Both the position numbers and the translations under genes were made by a program. The notes below the pieces were generated by a model, which did not search any database, was not told where the DNA came from, and saw only the letters and a program-made list of their open reading frames with translations. DNA of 64,000 bases, taken from assembly GCA_028023455.1 (NCBI GenBank), contig JAQFVV010000030.1, positions 452,501 through 516,500 on the forward strand, written 5' to 3'. The DNA comes from Epiperipatus broadwayi. Taxonomy: Eukaryota > Onychophora > Udeonychophora > Euonychophora > Peripatidae. Each line of letters starts with the position of its first letter. The stretch's first letter is position 1. Shown here in pieces: positions 48,184-61,179 of the stretch.

Positions 48184-49460
48184 TGTTGGCACATAATAAT
48201 TTTACCTAAAAATTATTAAAACAAAAAATCTTTCGTTAAAAAAAAATAGTATTTAAGAGTTTAAAGAGTTTTGCTAGTAACAATTAATTCATAGTTACAA
48301 GTAAAATTTAAAAAAGTTAAAGAGTTTATTATTATTAGTTGAAATATAACTTAAAGTTTAAAAATATAAATCTCTTTATTTAAGTAAAGAAAAAAAAAGT
48401 AATCTTAAAACAAGTGTTGAATTTAGATTAAAATATACATGTGCGTAAATGATGAATGCTCGTTAATAAAAGAAATATGTGCAATTATAAATATTGCATA
48501 AATATGTGCATGTTAAAATGAAATAAAGGAAAATTATATTTAAAAACATAGCCGATGGCTACTAATCAAAAATGTAAAAACAACATGTTGGATGGCTGCT
48601 AATTGATATCTCCAACAACAGGATTCAAAGCTTATCTCAAAGGAAGGCAATTAAAACAAAAAAAGAACTTCGACAACAGATATAGCTGGAGGATATCAAA
48701 ATGACAATACGTCTTAGATATAAAGAGTCAATTTTATCAGACAGTTCAGTTCAGCGAGTTTTAGAAAACAGTATAGAGTGAACAGTTGAGAAAACAGTTT
48801 TTAGTTTTGATCAATTCATCAATCAGTCATGCAGTGTTAATAGCTTCATTGGAACATACGATGAACTTCAAACCTTGTCCTAATACCAGTACTCTGCCTG
48901 AGATGAAGTAACAGCCACCAAATAAGTGAGAGCCACCCAAGTATTTACTATTTTAATAATAATAATGCCACAAAATAAATAACCATTCTCAACCTTAATA
49001 AAAGAAGTAACCATGATCATCAATCAACAGGAATCTCCAGCCAGCTACTAATAAAACAATTCAGAAACATACTGAAAACCTCTATGCTAAAAAAACCTAG
49101 GTATTTAATAACTTTCTTATTTCCATTTATAAATTCAAAGTAGTCATTGCTATCCATAAAGCCTCCTGGGTCAGTAGTAAAGGAATTCTATCGACGCATA
49201 AAGAACTATTAATGTGTGTGTTGGTTTGAATGCCTTATATTTAATATTTATCATATTATTTAATACTTTATCAGTTAATGTTGTCGATTATATTTTCATG
49301 TGTATTTAAAATGTCTGTGTGGTCATATATAAGTACTTTAAATGTTTATGTTAATTAAAAAATATCTAAAGTAATTTAAAACTTTAATAATTATTGTTAA
49401 TTAAAATAAATTGTCTTTTAAACTTAAGCTTAATTTCGTCGGTCAATTCTTTTCAACACT
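48184..49460 (+). mobile_element. Candidate solo LTR (plus strand)
   Basis: It begins TGTTGGCACA at 48184 and ends TTTTCAACA at 49458, again TGTTG/CAACA. If the next two bases (CT) are included, AATTG flanks both sides (48179-48183 and 49461-49465), a possible 5-base target duplication. A TATA box and a CAGTTCAGTTCAGCG initiator-like run lie at 48719-48755. No internal coding region or second LTR follows. The boundaries are tentative. Confidence 0.35.
48719..48755 (+). promoter_or_regulatory. TATA box and initiator-like repeat of candidate LTR
   Basis: TATAAAG at 48719-48725 is followed about 20 bases later by CAGACAGTTCAGTTCAGCG. A TATA box with a TCAGT-type start is common in invertebrate LTRs. 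Confidence 0.35.
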
Positions 49461-52400
49461 AATTGAATTAAAAAAATAACTGAGCTAGTTAAGGGATTTT
49501 TCAAGCACTGGATTATGGGCCTACCATCCAAACATGTTAGTTTTAGACTATCTGGTGCCAGGGGTTTACTCCAAAACAAATAATGTGTTTGGATAGTAGA
49601 GGTTTGAATCTAACAGCCGAGGTGGTCCACAATCTGGAAATGTGATTGTGTTATGCATTGCATAGCTCGATCTGATTGTGGGTATTATTGACAGCTCTGC
49701 TATCAATAGTATTCTCCACTCTGCTCAAACATGCTGGTTCGTTCGTGTAATATTTAATTAAATAAGATTATAAATTTATTAGAAATAAGGTTGAAACCCA
49801 GCTAAACCAAACTTGCAGGGTAAGTATGATCGTCAAGGGATCGAACCCGGTACAATATATATATTGTAATCCTTAGTTTATTTCATAAAGAGACTAATGA
49901 ATTGAAAATAAATAGTAGGATTAGTAGATAACTATATCCAAATAAATTTTGTTTTAAGTTCAAGAAAAGTTAAAAGCTTTATTTAGAGAGACCGATGACT
50001 GTATACCTTGAGTTTAATGTATAGATAAAAGTATGTTTGTATTTTATTTAAAATTATAGTGTATTGGTATGCAGAAGGAAAGGGAGTTGACTATTATGTG
50101 CACTGTAATATCTTAAAATGTTAATTTATATTAATCATAATATTTGTAAATGAAAATGATATTACAAATAAAAATTGAACTTGTCATAGATAGTATTTGT
50201 TTGACAGTTCTTTATAGAAGAATAGGTTAAGTTTTCAGGAAATTATGAAAGATATTTTGTACTAATGAGAATATGAACAAATAGATCACTATTTAGTATT
50301 TTGGATATGTGAGTGTAGATATGTATGACGTATGTATAGATTTTTTTTTTTGATCGTGGAAATTTACAGAATACTATTTGCTAGTATAATGTTAACAAAG
50401 GTAAAAAAATATTTTCTATGGATTTTATAGGAATTGGTTATTGCTTTCAGTTCTAAATTTGATTTAAGCTTCAGAGAAATTTATTTATTAAAAATCAGTT
50501 ATATAAAATACCCACTATTATCATTTTTTAAAAATATTTCTTGTAGTTCAAAGTGAGAAAATGTGTCAAGAAAGATAAGATAATGAGTGCTGAAGTCAGT
50601 AAACCAAAACCAGCCTTTAATAAATGTTGTCAAAGATTGTGTGGAAGCATCAGTAGATAGAGAAGATGAAAGCAACATTTGCAGGTGTTTTTTTTTATTA
50701 TAAAAGCTATTGCAAATGAAGTAGGGAGGATTCTTTTGCTAATTCTATATTGGATCATCTCTCTGACTGTTTTGTATCACATAGAAGTAGACTAAAACTT
50801 AAGAAGAGTGTATATTAATTAAAATGAAGGGCTAAAATATATAAATGGTGTACAAATCTCTCTTCAAAATTCAGTAATGACAAAATTAGTTCACAGCAAA
50901 AAGTTTTGTACATTATATCTCAATCTTATTTGGCTTTTAAAAGTTCATTTAAAAGAAGAGATCCCAGGAACAACATTTTATCCTTGGCTTAAATTCAAAA
51001 CTTCAAGGAATAATTGGATTTTAATAATAAGTGGAGATGTAGTTAAATTACTCATCACTCTTACTAATATTTTTTTTTTTGATTGTGACACCAGTAAAAA
51101 CAAATGTGCCAATATAGCTTATTTGAATCACACAAATATGCAAGGGACACTTGTCAAATGTACAGAAAATAATTGCTGAAAGTAAATTAGCAATTTTTCA
51201 TCATCACTTATGAAATCAAACCTAAAAATATACATGGAAATAGAGCATCTAGAACACTGGGTTTATTTGAATTTTTTTCTCCTAAAAAAAAATCAAAAAA
51301 TTAAAAAAAATGAAGCATAAAAAAATAAAGTTATGGACTAAAAATGTGAAACCAAGCATCTGGATTCAACCCAGGAACAGAACTGTTTTAAAAAAAAACA
51401 AAAGTAATCTGCAGGATTATTTAACAAGAGTTTTGAAATATTGCGATTAAATATAATAATACCAATTATTAATGTAGCTACATCCTGGATGACAATAATT
51501 TTGTGTACTCTCATAATCATTAAAGTGAGTTAAATATTGTGTGTTTGCCATGGATGTGAAGCAAATAATGATAGATGGTGTTTATGTACAATATGTGCAT
51601 GTTTTTCTGTTAGATTGGCATTGATCTTGCAAAATATTCAGATTTAGCTCTGAAGGAACCCAAACCTAAGAGACAATGCATAATGTTTTATTGTTTATTT
51701 CTTTTGCCTTTTATTTATGTATATGTTATTATGTTCAATATACATTTAACATTCATAGTAAATTAAAAAGAAAACGATGATTTTGACCCCCATAAGAAAC
51801 TATTGAAGTTTTTATAAAAAAAATGTTAATGTATAATAAAAAGTGAGAGAGCATGAATGCTTATATATACTTGTCATATGAAAAAAAAAATTCAAAGCAA
51901 AATTATTTGCTTATTGTTAGATTTGTAAATTTCATTGAATAGTCATTGGTGTGTCTTAACATGTAGATGTGATCTGTTTTGGTCATAAATCTTGAATTAG
52001 TGTTGCTGGGTGCTTGACTTTTAAAATTAATATAGTTCATGGGTTGGGTTTGTGATGGTTAAAACTTTGGAATTTTGCATGAAGCTGTAAATGTTGATTA
52101 TTGCTGAGGTTGAGTTATGTACTTCCTTGAATGGATAGATATAAAATAGCTATCTTATCATTTAATTACTATATATGCAGGTATTGAGAGATTGAGAACT
52201 TGATCCTAGCTACATTTGTACTTATTATCCAAGTAGGAAATTACTTATATAGTTATGGAATTAAACTGAGAGAGTGCAAACCTCTCATGTTTTGCATGCC
52301 TTTTAAAAGTAAATGTGCAGAGACTAGTTTCTCACATAATGCTTAGCCTCAAGAAGAAGGCAATTCCCTGGTCAATGCTAACATTTGAAGTTATGAATAA

Positions 52401-54630
52401 TTTGTTTAATTTTTCTTACTAAGACACTAATGTGTGCGTGTGAAATGTGGCATTGTGATATAAAATGTATGGAGGATTTTTGCAAGATAGTATAAAAGTT
52501 GCTTTGGCAGGGTTAGAGTTATAATCAGATGTTTGTATTGATGTGGGGGATGGCAGAGATTCATTTTATTTTATACGCTGGCCGATCTGTATTCAAAGTT
52601 TATGGAAAGTAAAATTAGATGTCATCAAGCTGTGCCAACACATACTGGCCTATCCAAATAAATACCATTGCTAGACTGGTAACAGAATGATCAGGATTAT
52701 AGGGGGATGGCAGTGAATATTTATTATGCATGGAAATAAAATGATTGTTTTATATATTAAACAATTATTTACAATTAATGAATAGTCAGAAAAATTGTAT
52801 AGAATCTTATTTTTATATAGAAAATAAAAGATACTATTGCTTGTTGGGGTAGTTAAATTTATAGTTATTATAATAAAGTGGGCCAAGAAATTGAATAGAC
52901 TGTCAGGTAAAATTATACGATAATATCGTATTTATATTTAAATATGGAATTCTAATTCCATGCTTAAGCACATTAACATTTAAAGTTGAAATATGAGTCA
53001 AAACAATGATTAAGTTTTAATTTTGAAATTTAAATAATATGAAAGTATATTTTTTTGTTATTATTATTTTTATATTAGGTAATATGAATTTCATATAGAA
53101 AGAAATTACATTTTTATTTTTACAATGAATATAATATTTGAGCTTGTGGGGATACTACTGTGTGTTTTTTTTTTATTTAACTATAATAAATATTTGTTAT
53201 TGGTATAAATTTACATATGTGTTTTGTGTTTTAATATTTGGATATCTAGAACCCTATACCGCCTTATAAAAAGGTATATTTTATATATTACCATAACCAA
53301 TTTTATAAATGTGGTAGGAATACAAGTATTAGGGCCAGATTACATTTAAATTTATGAATTGTCTTATGTTGGTTGATTTCCATGATGGATTTTCATGATT
53401 GATTTTCATAATTCACTTCCATAATTGATTTCCATAATTCACTTCCACAATTCACTTTTGTAAAATATTAACCAGGAAAGGTTTTTTATAAAATGGATGA
53501 TCTTTTCAGGTGGATAAAGAAGATGTCCAACTCATAAAATGTCATTGATTTAAAAGAACTAGTTAGTTTTGGCAAACAGAGGATATTAAATAAAATAAAA
53601 TAAGAGAAAACAGTCAATTCAGATATGTTAAACCTATTTATTTAGTTCATTGCAATGGAATGAATATTAAGAGTAGACATAAAATCCCTTTTCTGCTTTT
53701 AGTATTTAATATGATTCTCACTGGTAAACTCACTTTAAATTTTATTTTAGCAAGTTATGGGATCATATCCATCAGATTGCAAAGAGTTAGTAATAATTAA
53801 TAATTGCATCTCACTAAGACCTTGAGAAATTTGAGTATGTCAATTATTAAATTTAAGAGAGCTAGCTTGGATGTCAAATAGTGTAAATATTAAAAATTGG
53901 GAAATACTATTATGATAATAATAACAATTAATCTGGAATTAGTTGGAATAAAAGGTACATTCAATTCTTGTAGACCTATATGTGTATTTAAGGAAATAGT
54001 GTTAGAATTGTCAGTTAAAAGATATAAAGGAGAACATAATACAGACATTTAGTGTTATATAATTGTGACTAATAACAATAATAGATGCTGAGAATGAAAA
54101 ATTAGTAGTTGAGTTAAATGGGAAGAATTTATAACATTTCTTTCATTTTACTTCGAATTAAATAATAGTCTAATAGTATATATTCTAAACATAAGTTATG
54201 AGTTCTCTGTGGCGATTACTGATTTATTTCTAGTCATTTATATATTAGAAATATACATAGCATTCTTGTGATTACCATTAGTGATCATATATCTATATAA
54301 AGTTGTGTAAGAAAGTTGCCTATATTATTTAGTCAGTAGTAATCACTTATCATGAGAGGATTTAAATAATTGTGATTAAGTTCAAAATTAAGACCATAAT
54401 AAATTAAATTGGATGTATTAACATTATATATTTTTTTGACATTTTAATTACTTTCTTTATTATATCCTACAGTAATAAGCATGGATGATGATCTGGTGGG
54501 CATTACTATTTCATAGTTACAATTTGGCACCCGGATATACATAATATTATTATTACTATTAGTAGGAAAACACACTAGCATTCCTTGTTCGATTCCAGTA
54601 TTGTTATCAATCTACTTGCCCAGAGTTAAG
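49461..54630. other. AT-rich DNA, no gene recognised
   Basis: No convincing gene. At 49500-49860 the sequence is more complex and contains an inverted pair (CTACCATCCAAACA versus TGTTTGGATAGTAG) and, on the minus strand at 49842-49855, a good B-box GGGTTCGATCCC, suggesting SINE debris. The 100-codon frame at 50877-51179 starts with ATG but has no known motif. A minisatellite lies at 53373-53460 and is listed separately. Confidence 0.4.
53373..53460 (+). repeat. Short minisatellite, ~14-28 bp units
   Basis: Repeats of TTGATTTCCATAATT and CACTTCCATAATT-type units, about six in all, moderately diverged. Confidence 0.75.
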
Positions 54631-54634
54631 GTTA

Positions 54635-54635
<1 letters not shown>

Positions 54636-54671
<36 letters not shown>

Positions 54672-54678
54672 AAGAAGT

Positions 54679-54718
<40 letters not shown>

Positions 54719-54737
54719 AAGAAGTTATGTCATACTT
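54636..54737. repeat. Duplicated (AT)n plus GCAAAGAAGTTATG unit
   Basis: An AT tract followed by ATGCAAAGAAGTTATGT occurs twice in a row (ending about 54685 and 54730). A tandem duplication of about 48 bases. Confidence 0.85.
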
Positions 54738-55610
54738 CACTGAATTAATTTAATAAGCTTGTACTACAAACGTTATATAATGAGCATACTAATAGCTCTT
54801 AACAAGCTTTTCTCTATATCCCTATCCTCAGACCAGTTTGTAAATGCTGACTATTGTCTGTGAGACACTATGATATTCAGACATTAGATCTAAAAAACCA
54901 GCTAAAGGTCAGCAATTATCTAATAGTTAACTATTAAGTAAACAGTTTGAAATTTTCATATATATATATATATATATACAAATCCAGCTATCTAACATAA
55001 ATAGCCATATGGGATCTTACTGTGTTCAAATACACCATTTATCAATAGACTTAGCAATATAGTATCACCAAAGTCTCAAGAGCAAGACTACAATTGCAAA
55101 GAAATCTAGACATTCATTATCTTACTTAATTTAATAAGCTTGTACTATAAATGTTATATAATGAGCATGCTAATAGCTCTTAACAAGCTTTTCCAAATAT
55201 CGCTATTGCGGATCAGTTTCGAGCTGCTGGTTGTCATCAATGATGTGATAGTATATTCAGACAGATCTAAAAATACCAAATGAAACCCAGCATTTATCTA
55301 ATAGTTAACTATTAAGTAGAAAATTAAAATTTTCAGACATCAATAAATCTAAAGCTATTAATATATAGTGCAGCAACATATGGCTATTTAAGTTAGATAA
55401 CAGGGTGTGAAGACACATAGATGTCTTAAAATTTCAGATTTTTTACATAATATTTAACTATTAGATAAATGCTGGGCTTGAGCTGAAATTTTTAGATCTA
55501 ATGTCTGAATATCCTAGTGCCTCACTGACGACAGCCAGCATATAGAAACGCCTGGGAATAGGGATATTCGGAAAGCTTAAGAGCTATTAGCAAGTACATT
55601 ATAATATATA
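54738..55610. repeat. Composite repeat: two direct and one inverted copy
   Basis: A unit of about 220 bases appears at 54745-54960 and 55123-55340 in the same direction and at 55430-55606 inverted. Landmarks are AATTTAATAAGCTTGTACTA, TAATAGCTCTTAACAAGCTT and TCTAATAGTTAACTATTAAG. Between copies, 54983-55018 is also inverted against 55397-55425 (ATAGCCATATGG region). The arrangement resembles the noncoding clusters at 16-18 kb and suggests another PLE-like terminus or a foldback element. No hammerhead core is convincing here. Confidence 0.75.
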
Positions 55611-56730
55611 TATATATGTCACATAAAAAGTTGGTATCATTTCCAATATTACTTATGTAAATGTCTATAAGAAGGGTATAGTTTTAAGCTATCAAAAAAC
55701 TGCATTCATACCCTTTTTCCAGACAAATCTTTATATATATATTTCTTTGCAACTTTTATAATCTCAACCATTTTATTACAAGATTGGGACAAAAGACTAT
55801 GCTAATGTCTCCTAGCAATAAAATTCACCAACAAAGCCTATTTATGCACATTCAATCTAAATACTTAATTATGCAAATGTGAGTGATAAAGCACTTTTTT
55901 TCATTATATAACTAAATTTTAAATAAAAAACAAAAACAAAATAACATCTATTTCAATGAACACTAGAATGGTAGTTCACCATTTTTATATGATTAGAAAT
56001 TATTAAATTGTATACAACTTTTAAATAGAAACTTTAAATTTATTATAGTTTAACTATATTTAATGTATGTATGTATACTTTGTATATAGAGTGCTAACCT
56101 CTCTTATTTATCTAAATCAATTTAAAAGAGCCGTTAAAAAAATATTTTTATTTTAATTTCGTTTTGTTTAGTCTATAAGCTTACTAATTTAAAGGAAGGT
56201 AGTTAAAATGTGTTAAGCTTTAAATATGTGATATTTAAAGTGTATGAGAGGGTGGGGTTTGATAATTATATTAGTAAAATTAGAAGATTGAATGCGAGAA
56301 AACTACTAAATGAGAAAATTAAGTAGTAATTGTAAAATAAATGTACTTTTTTTTTTAAAAAAAAGTTATGATTTGCAATAAAAAAAGGCAAAAAAAAATT
56401 TTTTTTATAAAGATAGAAGAATATATGCTAAAGAGAATATATATTGTATAAGGATTTGAGAATGGAGAAAATAAAAATGTTCGAAATAACATGGGCAAAC
56501 TAACTTAATACACATTATTGAAGAAAACAATAAAACACAATAATTATGTAAATTCATTAAATTAGCAGATGATATATGTATATTTAAAAAATATTTAATT
56601 AATTCATTAATGACTTAGATTGTAAACAGAAAGCATATAAATTTGAATTAAATCTCAATCTATTTCAACAATTTGTCAATAGATGGCAGAGATGTACAGT
56701 AAAATATTTATTTATGGGAAAATTAGAAGG
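55611..56730. other. AT-rich DNA, no gene
   Basis: No supported gene. At 55660-55720 an imperfect hairpin is seen (GAAGGGTATAGTTTTAAGC against a nearby CATACCCTTTTTCC). Confidence 0.35.
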
Positions 56731-56835
56731 GGGAAAGGAAAATAAAGTGGCTAACAGGTTTAACTGGGCATAATTGCTGAGATATTTTTGACTTCGTTTA
56801 AGGAGAAGTCACAATACATTGCATCGCATCACATA
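56731..56835 (+). mobile_element. LINE 3' tail, severely 5'-truncated copy
   Basis: From GGGAAAGGAAAATAAAGTGG to CACATATATCA this matches the 3' tail of the LINE fragment at 57422-57529 almost base for base, including AAGTGGCTAACA, GGGCATAATTGCTGAG and TGACTTCG. It ends in a degenerate GCATCGCATCACA repeat, presumably the 3' tail microsatellite. A dead-on-arrival copy inserted directly upstream of a longer one. Confidence 0.7.
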
Positions 56836-56859
56836 TATCAGTGATGTGATATAAATCAT

Positions 56860-57529
56860 CATCACGTAATTATATCAGTATATTTGTACAAAAGATGGGA
56901 TGATTGTGTTAAGAGGATTGTTGAGTGTTATAGTAGTAAAGAATGGGATAAAAGAATAGATTTATTAATAAAGAATAGGGAGTTAGAGAGATGGAAAAAT
57001 GGTATGGAGAGTAAAAAGAGTTTAAATATATATAGAAATAAACAGAATATTAGGTTTGATTTAATATATGATAATAGTAAGGAAAGTAGTTTATTGTTTA
57101 AGGCTCGAACGGGATCTTTAGCTACAAAAGAATATACATGTAAATGGAAAAATATGGGTGATTTATTTTGTAAATTATGTAAGGAAGGACTCGAAAATAT
57201 TAGGCATTTGTTAATTGAATGTAAATGCTTGAAAACAGAAAGGGTACATATAATGAGGTTATTGAATAATAAATATGAAAAAAGTGATTATACAGAAAGT
57301 GAATTATTGTTTTTTTATGCTGAGTTTGAGAAAAGGTAAGGGGGTTTAGATATAAAGGCTATAGAGTTGACAAAGATTATGTTGTGGAAATGGGATGGAG
57401 CAGAATATGGGGAAATTTAGAGTGGGGAATGGAAAATAAAGTGGCTAACAAGTTTATCTGGGCATAATTGCTGAGCTATTCTTGACTTCGTATAAGGAGA
57501 AGCCACAGTACATCACATCACATCACATG
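56860..57529 (+). mobile_element. LINE 3' fragment with (CATCA)n tail
   Basis: It comprises the end of ORF2, a 3' untranslated region, and a terminal ACATCACATCACATCACAT microsatellite. It is 5'-truncated and lies head to tail with the shorter copy at 56731-56835. Short tandem repeats in place of poly(A) are typical of several LINE clades. Confidence 0.75.
56872..57342 (+). pseudogene. LINE ORF2 C-terminal zinc-finger segment
   Basis: The frame is open to a TAA at 57337-57339. It contains FKARTGSLATKEYTCKW, followed by CKLCKEGLENIRHLLIEC: the FRxRTG...C-x2-C-x8-H-x4-C arrangement at the end of many LINE ORF2 proteins, after the RT. After the stop, the same frame continues GGLDIKAIELTKIMLWKWDGAEYGEI to 57419, so the stop may be a recent mutation. 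It is distinct in sequence from the LINE at 11.8 kb. The apparent start at 56884 is TTG inside a longer frame. Confidence 0.65.
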
Positions 57530-59440
57530 TCAAAGAAATAAGAATTTTTATTTTATACTATTGCTTATTCCTGTACTTTTAATTTTGAATTGAATTCTCT
57601 CTTTGTCTCTCTCCTGCTCTCTGTGTGTCTTATTTTTTTATATTGGTATTTTTTTCCCTACGGTTTTATTATTTGGCAAATGTATTTGCAAGTGCGTTTA
57701 TCAATATTTTTATGTATGAATAATATAAAAAAAAATAGTACTAATCTAATTTAAAAATTCACTTAAAATTTCTTAATAATAGTAACACATGTCAAGAAGT
57801 AAATACAAACTGTGTTCAATCTAATCCCTATTTTATGTAAAAACTAAAACTTTCTATAAAAATTCCTTAATAAAATAAGACATATTTCTAAATTTCGTTC
57901 ACATGTATATTAAAAAAATAAAATAAAATAAAATGCTGCATTTTTTATCGTAATCATGTCAGTGTTTTATAAAAACATATTTGGATGATTTTGTAATAGA
58001 ATAAAGTAAGTATTACGAATATTAAAATAAAGAAATTATTCATAAATAGAATTACACCTGCATTTTCCAAGTTCATAGTTAATTAAATGTTGAAAGATCA
58101 AAAATAATATATTGAGACAGAAATCTATTAGTTCAAAAGCCTCCATTTTCTTATCAGTATTTTTAGACATAAGGTTTTTTTTTTTTTTTCATCAGTGATT
58201 TAATGTTAACTAGATTTATATATATATATATAATAAGATATACCAATTATTTTCCAATATGAACAATTTTAATCATATAAGGACTTAAGACAATTTTAAA
58301 ATTAAATCAAGAGATTATAAGATGTTATATTAAATATTTCACAATTATCTTCATAAGCAATGTTAATTTAAAAAAATCTCTTTGACTTTTGAAAAGGAAA
58401 TGATCAGAGCAAAATTCTAAAATCCACTCCATATGTTGTTGTCATTGTTGCTGTTATTATTATAAGACTATTCACGTAGTAAAAGAATATAAGTAGGATG
58501 ATCACCAATAAGCATGAACCGATGTGATGGACTTACTTCTTTTTAATCTCTGAGATTATGACCAAAAAGCACTAAGGACTTTCTTCTCAGTTGTTTGATA
58601 GTTTTTAAAGGAAATGCCATTTGAGTTCTTTTGAAGATAAGATCAATGATGTGAATATATGTATGTGTTTATATATAATTTATTTATTGGAGTAAATAAA
58701 ATAAAGTGAGTCCTGCAATGATGATGGTGATTAAAAAATACATCACAGGTAAAATACTGATTTACATTAATTAGTCAACTAATAGTCATAAGTTGGTACA
58801 GGACAGTACCAAACTTCCTTCTCTTGTCCATACATCTTACATGTCATCTTTTCCTAGGTCTTTTGTAATCCTTTTGAATAACAAAAAACAAGATTAGATT
58901 TACATTAATTAGTCAACTAATAGTCATAAGTTGGTAATAGTGACTTATTTATAGGTATATTAATATATATGTTATAAAACAATAATGTAGAAATGTATTT
59001 AATGATGAATGGTAGCGATAATGAAGGTAATCTTCCAAAGCATAAGTGTCAAAGCATAATTTCCATCTCTACTTAATTACAAAACTATGAGTCTTAAATT
59101 AAAAACACTGTAATATTTTCAATCCAAGATATAATCATATAGATCTGAACTCAGTTCAGTACCAATGCATTTTGGTGACTTTGGTTCTTTAAAAACTATA
59201 GCTATCATTATTCTATTAGGCAGAATTGGTTTTAAGCCAATTAACATCACATGATCACCATGTTCTATGCTTGCTTATAACCTTTAGTAAAACAGGCAAA
59301 ACTCTCTATACATATTTTTATTCGGTGCAAGCCAGAGTAATCAATGTAAAATTTAAAACAATATTTCATTGCTCTATGTTGTATTGAAAATAATTCATTC
59401 ACATTTTAAAAAATGAATTGATTTTTATTTCATTAATCAT
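57530..59440. other. AT-rich DNA with a 40-bp direct repeat, no gene
   Basis: No gene. A 40-base segment starting GATTTACATTAATTAGTCAA is exactly repeated at 58759-58798 and 58897-58936. Confidence 0.5.
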
Positions 59441-59452
59441 TTTTATCAGCAA

Positions 59453-59968
59453 TTGCAAAATAGAAAAAAAATATTAAGATATATTATTCTGCAATTTCAC
59501 AATGCTGAACAAAAAGACTGTTTTAGGAGAAATATCAAAATTTTAGACAGATATGTTATTATTGTAATTAATCCGAACCGAGATAGATATATAACCTGCT
59601 TTCTAAAGAATGCTTATTTAGGCTACAACATTGATGACTTTCGCAGACTCATTGAAACTTTCAGTGTAGCAGTCAGTCTGCAACCCATGTTACTTAGAAA
59701 TACACCAGTTCATGTATACAGTAACACATATAAATTTAAAATCAAATTTTACAAAGGCAATAATCCCAATCAAATTCTCTCTTTAATTACAGATCAGGAA
59801 GCCATGGTTTTTTTACCAATACACAACCTTAAACCACAATGTTTTCATTGTAAACAATATGGTCATGTTGTCAATACATGCCCTAATTTATTGTGCAAAT
59901 ATTGTAATCAAATTGCGAACTCTATGCATCAATGCTCAATAGCAAACTTGAATAATGGAACCATCTAG
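59453..59968 (+). pseudogene. LINE ORF1 (gag-like) with CCHC zinc knuckle
   Basis: 171 codons are open. The C-terminal part has CFHCKQYGHVVNTC (residues 130-143), a perfect C-x2-C-x4-H-x4-C nucleic-acid-binding knuckle, followed by CKYC...MHQC (148-161), a degenerate second knuckle. Upstream residues (YVIIVINPNRDRYITCFLKN, then LQPMLLRNTPVHVYS) could be the RNA-binding fold preceding the knuckles in such proteins. The first codon is TTG and the frame may begin further upstream. After the stop, sequence to about 60500 looks coding in shifted frames (Glu/Asn/Lys/Ser-rich). ORF1 proteins coat the element RNA. Confidence 0.7.
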
Positions 59969-60529
59969 GAAAAACACTAATGTGGAAAAAAATTCCTCGA
60001 ACAATTCTTCAATAGATGTAATTGACCACCAAGGAGTACATGAAGAATTTCCAGTTGGAATGGTAAGGTTATGACAAAACATGGTCATAGTGGGCCATCA
60101 GAAATCAATGCCAATTCTAACAAGAAGCAATCGATAAGCCTCCAGAATGAATGAGATGCCATTGTCATAAATAAAAATGCAATTGGAATAATGGATAATA
60201 TCTCAAAACCTAATAAATTCAAGACTGATGAGATTGCTGATAATCCCACAGAAAAAAGAAAATCTGGTCACCCTGTTAGGGTGAAGCATGGGAGAAAGAC
60301 TACCTCAGAAAAAAGTACAATAATAACAAAGAACTTACTTATTCAGATAAACTGATTAAGAAAGTTAAAATTGTGCATGAAGAATTTCAAGAATCTGAAA
60401 TGGATGTCATGGTAGATGAACCAATTGAAGTAAATGAGGTTAGTATACCATGTAATGTTTCAGATCTCGATTTAGGATCAGGTATACAACATGAAATAAT
60501 ATCAGAAAACATTTTTTATTCCTGTAGAA

Positions 60530-60864
60530 ATAAATGATAGAGTGCAAATCTCTCACTCTCAAGTGCTTATGACTACAACCAGCCAATCAAATCTTAAGCA
60601 CTGGGATGGAGAATTTTAATAAGAAAAGAGCGGTTCCATTCTTTTCTTTACTTGTCTCAATATATATCCAAGCCAGTCCAAAGTACTTATATTTGAAAGC
60701 GTGAATCTTAAATATCATCACACTTAATTAACTGAAATCAAGTTATAAACATACAGCTTAAGATACAGTGTTTAAGATTTGATTGGCTGGTTGTAGTATA
60801 AGTGCTTGAGAGATTTGCACTCTCTCATTTATTTCAATATCGACTGCACTTTATAAAAATAATA
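60530..60864. mobile_element. Foldback/MITE-like insertion with 14-bp target duplication
   Basis: Left arm 60531-60602 and right arm 60766-60831 are inverted copies of about 65 bases sharing GAGTGCAAATCTCTCA and CTACAACCAGCCAATCAAAT. The 14-mer TTATTCCTGTAGAA flanks it exactly at 60516-60529 and 60865-60878, and removing the insert rejoins the LINE ORF1/ORF2 linker. No coding capacity. A related terminus (GAGAGAGTGCAAACCTCTCA) occurs alone at about 52270. Confidence 0.8.
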
Positions 60865-61179
60865 TTATTCCTGTAGAACTAGAGAAGAAGCTTTAGAACT
60901 TGCTAATGATATTCCTTTAATTAGATTTTTAATATAGAGTAAATTAATATATAGCATTGTCTATTTTGTAAAATTGTAGATGTAAAACTATACACATACT
61001 TTCTTTGAGTAGTTCGTTTTTTAGCATAAATAAGTGAAAAGATACAGTTAGATATATAAATACAGAATAGGATAACAACAATCTAATAAAAATCTTACTA
61101 TAAAGCTTAATTTGAATATATCCATGTTAAGTGTAAATCATAAACACAATATATTTTTATATATGTTATTTCTTTTTTT

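Noticed and set aside
50877-51179. 100-codon frame beginning with ATG
   Set aside because: Mixed composition but no recognisable motif, no repeat context and no sign of splice sites. It is treated as chance.
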